NCBI GenBank assembly: GCA_903849835.1
Contig: CAINKA010000029.1
Span: 1-17,987 of the forward strand
Origin: an uncultured Alphaproteobacteria bacterium
Lineage (GTDB): Bacteria; Pseudomonadota; Alphaproteobacteria; Rickettsiales; UBA1997
DNA length: 17,987 nucleotides
Reading direction: 5' to 3'
Numbering within the stretch: the stretch's first letter is position 1; each line of letters begins with the position of its first letter. Below, piece after piece: positions 13,859-17,987 of the stretch. Made by a program: the position numbers and the translations under genes. A model generated the notes under the pieces. The model saw only the letters and a list, made by a program, of their open reading frames with translations. It did not search any database and had not been told where the DNA came from.

Positions 13859-14506
13859 TTATTGAATCGAAGATTGTTTTTTCTTCTCAACGAAGCCTTT
13901 GTAAATCCATACTTTCACGCCAATAACGCCGTAAGTTGTATAGGCATTCGCAATAGCATAATCGATGTTGCAGCGCAAAGTATGCAATGGCACCGAGCCT
14001 TCTTTGTACCATTCCGTTCTAGCAATTTCAGCGCCGCCGAGTCTTCCTGCGCAACTTACTTTAATTCCAAGAGCGCCGTATTTCATTGCAGCTTGCATGG
14101 ATTTTTTCATGACTTTTTTGAAAGCAGCACGACCTTCAAGTTGTTTCGCTATGCTTTGTGCAACCAGTGATGACGTGGTGTCTGGCTTGTCGATTTCAAC
14201 AATTTTTACGTCAACTTTGCAGCCAGCAATTTTTTCAACTGCTTGATTAATTTTTTCGATATCCAAACCTTTTTTCCCGATGAGAACTCCCGGTTTAGAA
14301 GTTTTTATGATCAAATTAACTTTGTCCGATGGTCTTTCGATGATGACGCTTCCAATGCCGCAATGAGAATAATTTTTCTTAATGAAGCTTCTGATTGTAA
14401 CGTCGTTGATCAGTTTCTTGGCATAATTTTTTTCATCATACCAAACTGATTCCCAGTTTTTATTGTTGAGTAGTCTAAAACCTACCGGATTAACCTTCTG
14501 ACCCAC
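13859..14506 (-). CDS. rpsC: Small ribosomal subunit protein uS3 (GTG start)
   Basis: S3 lines the mRNA entry channel. The 215-residue protein begins MGQKVNPVGFR from a GTG at 14504-14506, supported by GGGAG eight bases upstream inside the rplV end. The KH domain holds VLIGKKGLDIEKI near residues 75-87. The C-terminal domain has GIKVSCAGRLGGAEIARTEWY and the ending VGVKVWIY-like IGVKVWIYKG. Length is a little under E. coli (233) because of a shorter C-terminal tail. Confidence 0.98.
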   Translation of the reverse strand: MGQKVNPVGFRLLNNKNWESVWYDEKNYAKKLINDVTIRSFIKKNYSHCGIGSVIIERPSDKVNLIIKTSKPGVLIGKKGLDIEKINQAVEKIAGCKVDVKIVEIDKPDTTSSLVAQSIAKQLEGRAAFKKVMKKSMQAAMKYGALGIKVSCAGRLGGAEIARTEWYKEGSVPLHTLRCNIDYAIANAYTTYGVIGVKVWIYKGFVEKKKQSSIQ

Positions 14507-14509
14507 TGC

Positions 14510-14893
14510 TTACTCTCCCTTTTTTTGTTTTTTTTCCGCTTTTTTTTCTGGTAATTTCTCAGCCAAAATAACGCGAATTTTACTAAAAGTTTTTAAGATA
14601 CGACTTGATTTACCGCGACCTCTAGTTGCGAATCTGCGCAAAGCAAATGCACGACCAACATCGACTTCTTTTACGTAAAGATTATCGACATCCATGTTGT
14701 GATTATTTTCAGCGTTAGACATTGCTGAATAAACTAGAGCTCTAACGATTGGAGCTAGTTTTAAATTTGAAAATTGTAAAAGTTTTAAAGCTTCAGCAAC
14801 TGGACGTCCTGTGATATTTTTAGTCACTCTCATGACTTTTAATGGACTTGATTTTACTGATTCCAATGAAGCTACTGCTAATTTTTGAGTCAT
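14510..14893 (-). CDS. rplV: Large ribosomal subunit protein uL22
   Basis: L22 reaches into the nascent peptide exit tunnel with a beta-hairpin. The 127-residue protein has SPLKVMRVTKNITGRPVAEAL near the N terminus, the helix with IVRALVYSAMSNAENN, and the hairpin region DVGRAFALRRFATRGRGKSSRI. A Lys-rich tail (about 113-127) makes it longer than E. coli L22 (110). It lies five bases after rpsS. Confidence 0.98.
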   Translation of the reverse strand: MTQKLAVASLESVKSSPLKVMRVTKNITGRPVAEALKLLQFSNLKLAPIVRALVYSAMSNAENNHNMDVDNLYVKEVDVGRAFALRRFATRGRGKSSRILKTFSKIRVILAEKLPEKKAEKKQKKGE

Positions 14894-14898
14894 GATTT

Positions 14899-15177
14899 TT
14901 AGTCTTTTGTAACTTTTTTATCACCGCCGTGACCATAGAAGGTGCGGGTTGGTGCGAATTCGCCGAATTTATGTCCAACCATTCCTTCGGTGACAGAAAC
15001 TGAAACGAATTTTTTTCCGTTATGAACGGCGAAATTAATTCCTACGAATTGAGGAAGGATCGTCGATCTTCTAGACCAAGTTTTGATTATTTGTTTTTTA
15101 GAAGAGTTAGAATAGTCGCGAGCTTTTTTGAGCAAGTAACCGTCTACGAATGGAACTTTCCAAGTTGATCTAGGCAT
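14899..15177 (-). CDS. rpsS: Small ribosomal subunit protein uS19
   Basis: S19 is in the 30S head near the A site and pairs with S13. The 92-residue protein begins MPRSTWKVPFVDGYLLKK and has IKTWSRRSTILPQFVGI, VHNGKKFVSVSVTEGMVGHKFGEFAPTRTF and a short tail ending KKVTKD, all family hallmarks. Length equals the E. coli protein. It lies six bases after rplB. Confidence 0.99.
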   Translation of the reverse strand: MPRSTWKVPFVDGYLLKKARDYSNSSKKQIIKTWSRRSTILPQFVGINFAVHNGKKFVSVSVTEGMVGHKFGEFAPTRTFYGHGGDKKVTKD

Positions 15178-15183
15178 AAAAAA

Positions 15184-16017
15184 TTATTTAGTTCGTCTCG
15201 ATTTTACGATGAAGCGGTTAGACGGCTTGCTTCTTTTTCTGGTAATCTTGCCTTTCGCAGATTTGCCAGTTGGAGAAACTGGATGTCTACCACCAGAAGT
15301 TTTTCCTTCACCACCACCATGCGGGTGATCTACCGGGTTCATGGCAACACCACGAACAGTTGGCCTGATACCAAGCCATCTTGATCTACCGGCCTTGCCG
15401 ATGGTAACGTTTTTATTATCTAGGTTTGAAACTGATCCTATTGTCGCCATGCAATCGAGAAGGAATAATCTGATTTCACCTGATTGAACTTTTACGAGAG
15501 CGTATCCCCCATCTTTTCCAACCAATTGAGCGTAAGTTCCAGCTGATCTAGAAACTGCTCCACCGCATCCCGGTTTTAATTCGATATTGTGAATGATAGC
15601 GCCAATTGGAATCACTGAAAGTGGCATCGCATTGCCGATCTTAACGTCGATCAAATTTCTTGATGACATGATTTTATCGCCAATTGCAAGCTTGTGTGGA
15701 GCGATGATGTAAGAAAAAATTCCATCAGAATATTTCAGCAAAGCAATGAAAGCTGTGCGGTTTGGATCGTATTCGAGGCGCTCAACTTTTGCTTCCAAGT
15801 CAAATTTATCGCGCTTGAAATCGATCGCACGGAAAGATTTTTTATGACCTCCAGACTTGTGACGGACAGTGATGTGACCCATGTTATTGCGTCCGCCATC
15901 TTCTCCAATTTTTGAAGTTAGAATTTTTAACGGAGCGCCTTTCCACAATTCACTTCTATCGATCGTGATAAGCTGCCTTAACGACGGGGTGATAGCTTTG
16001 TAATTCTTAAGAGCCAT
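15184..16017 (-). CDS. rplB: Large ribosomal subunit protein uL2
   Basis: L2 is one of the most conserved proteins of the 50S subunit and is needed for subunit joining and peptidyl transferase activity. The 277-residue protein has GRNNMGHITVRHKSGGHKKSFR at about 39-60, SAGTYAQLVGKDGGYALVK, and the signature MNPVDHPHGGGEG at 226-238, in which His231 corresponds to the functionally important His229 of E. coli. Length is typical (273 in E. coli). It lies two bases after rplW. Confidence 0.99.
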   Translation of the reverse strand: MALKNYKAITPSLRQLITIDRSELWKGAPLKILTSKIGEDGGRNNMGHITVRHKSGGHKKSFRAIDFKRDKFDLEAKVERLEYDPNRTAFIALLKYSDGIFSYIIAPHKLAIGDKIMSSRNLIDVKIGNAMPLSVIPIGAIIHNIELKPGCGGAVSRSAGTYAQLVGKDGGYALVKVQSGEIRLFLLDCMATIGSVSNLDNKNVTIGKAGRSRWLGIRPTVRGVAMNPVDHPHGGGEGKTSGGRHPVSPTGKSAKGKITRKRSKPSNRFIVKSRRTK

Positions 16018-16019
16018 TG

Positions 16020-16307
16020 TTACGAACCGAAATTAATTGATTGACCTTCTTTCAAGGTGATGATGGCTTTTTTGTAAGAGCCTCTAGTTCCTTCAACACC
16101 TTTAAATCTTTTTGTTTTAGACTTGGTATTGATGATGTTCACTTTTTCAACTTCAACGCCAAAAGCTTTTTTGATGAGTGAAGCGACTTCGTCTTTTGTG
16201 CAGCTAGAATCAACTTGGAAATGATATTTTCCTTCAGCTAGCTGCTTGTTTGATTTCTCAGTGTAAACCAAACCTTTGATTTTGTCGTAGTTAAATAGAG
16301 CAGTCAT
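16020..16307 (-). CDS. rplW: Large ribosomal subunit protein uL23
   Basis: L23 sits at the tunnel exit and docks trigger factor and SRP. The 95-residue protein has LVYTEKSNKQLAEGKYHFQV near the N terminus, CTKDEVASLIKKAFGVEVEKVNI and NTKSKTKRFKGVEGTRGSYKKAIITL. Length is normal. Its ATG overlaps the rplD stop by one base (TAATG), so translation is probably coupled. Confidence 0.98.
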   Translation of the reverse strand: MTALFNYDKIKGLVYTEKSNKQLAEGKYHFQVDSSCTKDEVASLIKKAFGVEVEKVNIINTKSKTKRFKGVEGTRGSYKKAIITLKEGQSINFGS

Positions 16308-16930
16308 TACGCTATTGCCCCCAAGATTTTATTTTCAAAAATTTTGCTATCGATCACCAAATGATCGAAGCTTAGAATGTCGTAAACGTTGATTGCTCTA
16401 GCATCTAAAGCCTTTACGTTTTTTAAATTTTTTGCTGATTTTGCTAAAGTTGCAGAACCATCATGAATGATTAGAGCGCTTGCGACGTTGTTTTTGGCTA
16501 GAGTGGAACTGATTTTAGAAGTTTTAATTTCCGAACCAAAATCAGAAAAAATCGCAACTTTATTTTCTTTTAACTTCATTCTCAGAACATCAGACAAAGC
16601 AATTTTAACAATTTTTTTCGGCATTGAAAAATCGAAAGAGCGAGGCATTGGACCGTGACAAGTTCTGCCACCAACGAATTGAACTGATCTGCGACTTCCT
16701 TGACGAGCGCGGCCAGTTCCTTTTTGCTTCCAAGGTTTTGCTGTAGTTCCAGAAATTTCAGCCATAGTTTTTGTGCTAGCTGAGCCGGATCTTCTAGCTG
16801 CAAGCTGCCATCTGACTACGTAAGCAACAGATTTTGCACTTTCGATTTCGAGAGAAGAAGCGACGTCAAGCTGTTTAAAGCCAATCGCGCCTTTATCAAA
16901 ATCGATAGTTTTGAGAGTTAAAGAAGTCAT
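16307..16930 (-). CDS. rplD: Large ribosomal subunit protein uL4
   Basis: L4 lines the exit tunnel through an extended loop. The 207-residue protein has the loop signature KPWKQKGTGRARQGSRRSVQFVGG at about 66-89 and CHGPMPRSFDFSMPKK after it, then a typical C-terminal domain with alternating beta strands and helices. Length matches E. coli (201). In E. coli L4 also regulates the S10 operon through its leader; here no leader fits between tuf and rpsJ. Confidence 0.98.
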   Translation of the reverse strand: MTSLTLKTIDFDKGAIGFKQLDVASSLEIESAKSVAYVVRWQLAARRSGSASTKTMAEISGTTAKPWKQKGTGRARQGSRRSVQFVGGRTCHGPMPRSFDFSMPKKIVKIALSDVLRMKLKENKVAIFSDFGSEIKTSKISSTLAKNNVASALIIHDGSATLAKSAKNLKNVKALDARAINVYDILSFDHLVIDSKIFENKILGAIA

Positions 16931-16933
16931 ATT

Positions 16934-17569
16934 TTAGAAATTCTTAGTGATTTTTATAACAACATCAGAGCCCGCATTACCAGGAACCGCGCCTTTTACA
17001 GTGATAACAGATTTTTCTTTATCGATCATTAAAACTTCTAAATTTTTTGTGGTAACTTTATCGACACCCATATGTCCGGCCATTTTTTTGCCTTTGAAAG
17101 TTTTACCTGGATCTTGTCTTTGACCAGTTGAGCCGTGAGAGCGGTGAGAAACAGAAACGCCGTGAGAAGCTTCTAATCCACGAAAATTCCATCTCTTCAT
17201 TACACCGGCGAAACCCTTGCCAATCGTGACTCCAGCAACGCTGATTTTATCACCTTCTTTTAAAACTGAATCAATCGCGATTGAATCTCCAACTTTTAAC
17301 TCCAAACCTTTTTTAACTTGTGACCCGCGAATTTTCTTAAAAAGTGGAATTGATTTTTTGTTGAAAATTCCAGCCACAGATTTTGAAACTTTTTTAGGAT
17401 TGGTAATTTTTTCAAAAGCCATGAGCAAATTGTCAAAATCCTTATCCGCATTCACAGCCAATTCCAAAACGCAATTGTCATAAACTTGTAGCATTGTCAG
17501 TGGCACAGAAGCGCCGGCCTCGTTGAAGAGGTGTGACATGCCGATTTTTTTTCCTACTAATTCCAACAT
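16934..17569 (-). CDS. rplC: Large ribosomal subunit protein uL3
   Basis: L3 is an early-assembly 50S protein close to the peptidyl transferase centre. From the ATG at 17567-17569, one base after the rpsJ stop, it is 211 residues beginning MLELVGKKIGMSHLF. The frame is open 14 codons further (to 17611) inside rpsJ, but with this start the conserved glutamine in HRSHGSTGQ falls at residue 150, the same number as the PrmB methylation site in E. coli. Other marks are KGFAGVMKRWNFRG and KMAGHMGVDKVTT. Confidence 0.98.
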   Translation of the reverse strand: MLELVGKKIGMSHLFNEAGASVPLTMLQVYDNCVLELAVNADKDFDNLLMAFEKITNPKKVSKSVAGIFNKKSIPLFKKIRGSQVKKGLELKVGDSIAIDSVLKEGDKISVAGVTIGKGFAGVMKRWNFRGLEASHGVSVSHRSHGSTGQRQDPGKTFKGKKMAGHMGVDKVTTKNLEVLMIDKEKSVITVKGAVPGNAGSDVVIKITKNF

Positions 17570-17570
17570 T

Positions 17571-17894
17571 TTAGCTCTTTGCTCCGTTAATTGCGATTTT
17601 GATATTAACACCAGCTGAAAGATTTAATTTCATCAATGCATCCACTGTTTGAGCGGTTGGAGAAATGATTAACAATCTTTTTGAAGATCTGATTTCGAAT
17701 TGTTCGCGAGAATCTTTGTCGACGTGAGGACCTCTGATTACGCAAAATTTTTGGATTTTTGTTGGCAAAGGAATTGGTCCTTTAATGCCAGCTCCAGTTC
17801 TTCTAACCGTACCGATGATCTCATTCATCGCCTTGTTCAAAACAAGATGATCAAAAGATTCAAGAGTGATTTTAATGCTCTCTTTATTTTTCAT
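17571..17894 (-). CDS. rpsJ: Small ribosomal subunit protein uS10
   Basis: S10 is a 30S head protein that also serves in transcription antitermination with NusB. The 107-residue protein contains IKITLESFDHLVLNKA, TVRRTGAGIKGPIPLPTKI, the HVDKDSREQFEIRSSKRLL block and an ending with VNIKI. Length is near the family norm (103). It lies six bases after tuf; the AGGA of its ribosome-binding site overlaps the tuf stop codon. Confidence 0.99.
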   Translation of the reverse strand: MKNKESIKITLESFDHLVLNKAMNEIIGTVRRTGAGIKGPIPLPTKIQKFCVIRGPHVDKDSREQFEIRSSKRLLIISPTAQTVDALMKLNLSAGVNIKIAINGAKS

Positions 17895-17900
17895 GATTTC

Positions 17901-17987
17901 CTATTTGATAATCTTAGCCACAACCCCAGCCCCAACCGTTCTTCCACCTTCACGGATGGCGAAGCGTAGACCTTCTTCCATGGCGAT
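17901..17987 (-). CDS. tuf: Elongation factor Tu, C-terminal 28 residues (5' part outside the window)
   Basis: EF-Tu delivers aminoacyl-tRNA to the ribosome. Only the end of domain 3 is visible: IAMEEGLRFAIREGGRTVGA followed by GVVAKIIK and a TAG stop. The pattern FAIREGGRTVGAGVV is diagnostic for the EF-Tu C terminus. It is the first visible gene of the superoperon; fusA, rpsG and rpsL may lie beyond the window edge in this order, but that cannot be seen. Confidence 0.98.
   Translation of the reverse strand: MAMEEGLRFAIREGGRTVGAGVVAKIIK

Noticed and set aside
17570..17611. Longer L3 starting inside rpsJ
   Set aside because: The extension overlaps rpsJ coding sequence, and the shorter start puts the conserved glutamine at the expected residue 150.

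Overview
The window looks like part of an alphaproteobacterial chromosome, most likely an AT-rich, host-associated lineage of the Rickettsiales or Holosporales type. The main evidence is gene order: tuf sits directly before rpsJ, adk lies between secY and rpsM, there is no rpmJ, and S14 is the zinc-free type. TGA is a normal stop (it ends secY), so the standard genetic code applies. The organism assignment is inference from gene order and protein character; no database comparison was possible.

Right and centre (about 4181-17987, all minus strand): one nearly gapless ribosomal superoperon, read from right to left. It runs tuf (3' end only), rpsJ, rplC, rplD, rplW, rplB, rpsS, rplV, rpsC, rplP, rpmC, rpsQ (S10 cluster), then rplN, rplX, rplE, rpsN, rpsH, rplF, rplR, rpsE, rpmD, rplO, secY, adk (spc cluster plus adk), then rpsM, rpsK, rpoA, rplQ (alpha cluster). 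rplS (L19) follows rplQ, which is not its usual place beside trmD. Most neighbours are 1-25 bases apart or overlap, so the whole run is probably co-transcribed. There is no room for an S10-type leader between tuf and rpsJ.

Left-centre (3322-4188, minus): a small predicted lipoprotein whose start codon overlaps the rplS stop, then a small predicted membrane protein. Neither is recognised. Next comes ubiB (2029-3321), a shortened UbiB/ADCK-family protein kinase-like gene of ubiquinone biosynthesis, followed by a good intrinsic terminator.

Left (1-1963): an acetyl-CoA synthetase gene (minus) that appears damaged or remodelled. It lacks the C-terminal segment with the catalytic lysine. It carries a 90-base in-frame palindromic element resembling the Rickettsia palindromic elements in design, and a 7-base tandem repeat in its C-terminal domain. 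It is visibly more G+C-rich than the ribosomal genes. At its 3' end the sequence switches to plus-strand remnants: the tail of one gene (1-69) and a ribosome-binding site with a start codon (95-108) that leads into the acs 3' end. This suggests a rearrangement junction near position 137-145.

Most of the window is housekeeping. The parts worth a second look are the acs region with its palindrome, repeat and junction, the possible RNA switch between ubiB and acs, and the unusual rplS-lipoprotein extension of the alpha operon. I found no CRISPR array, tRNA, rRNA, insertion sequence or defence system.
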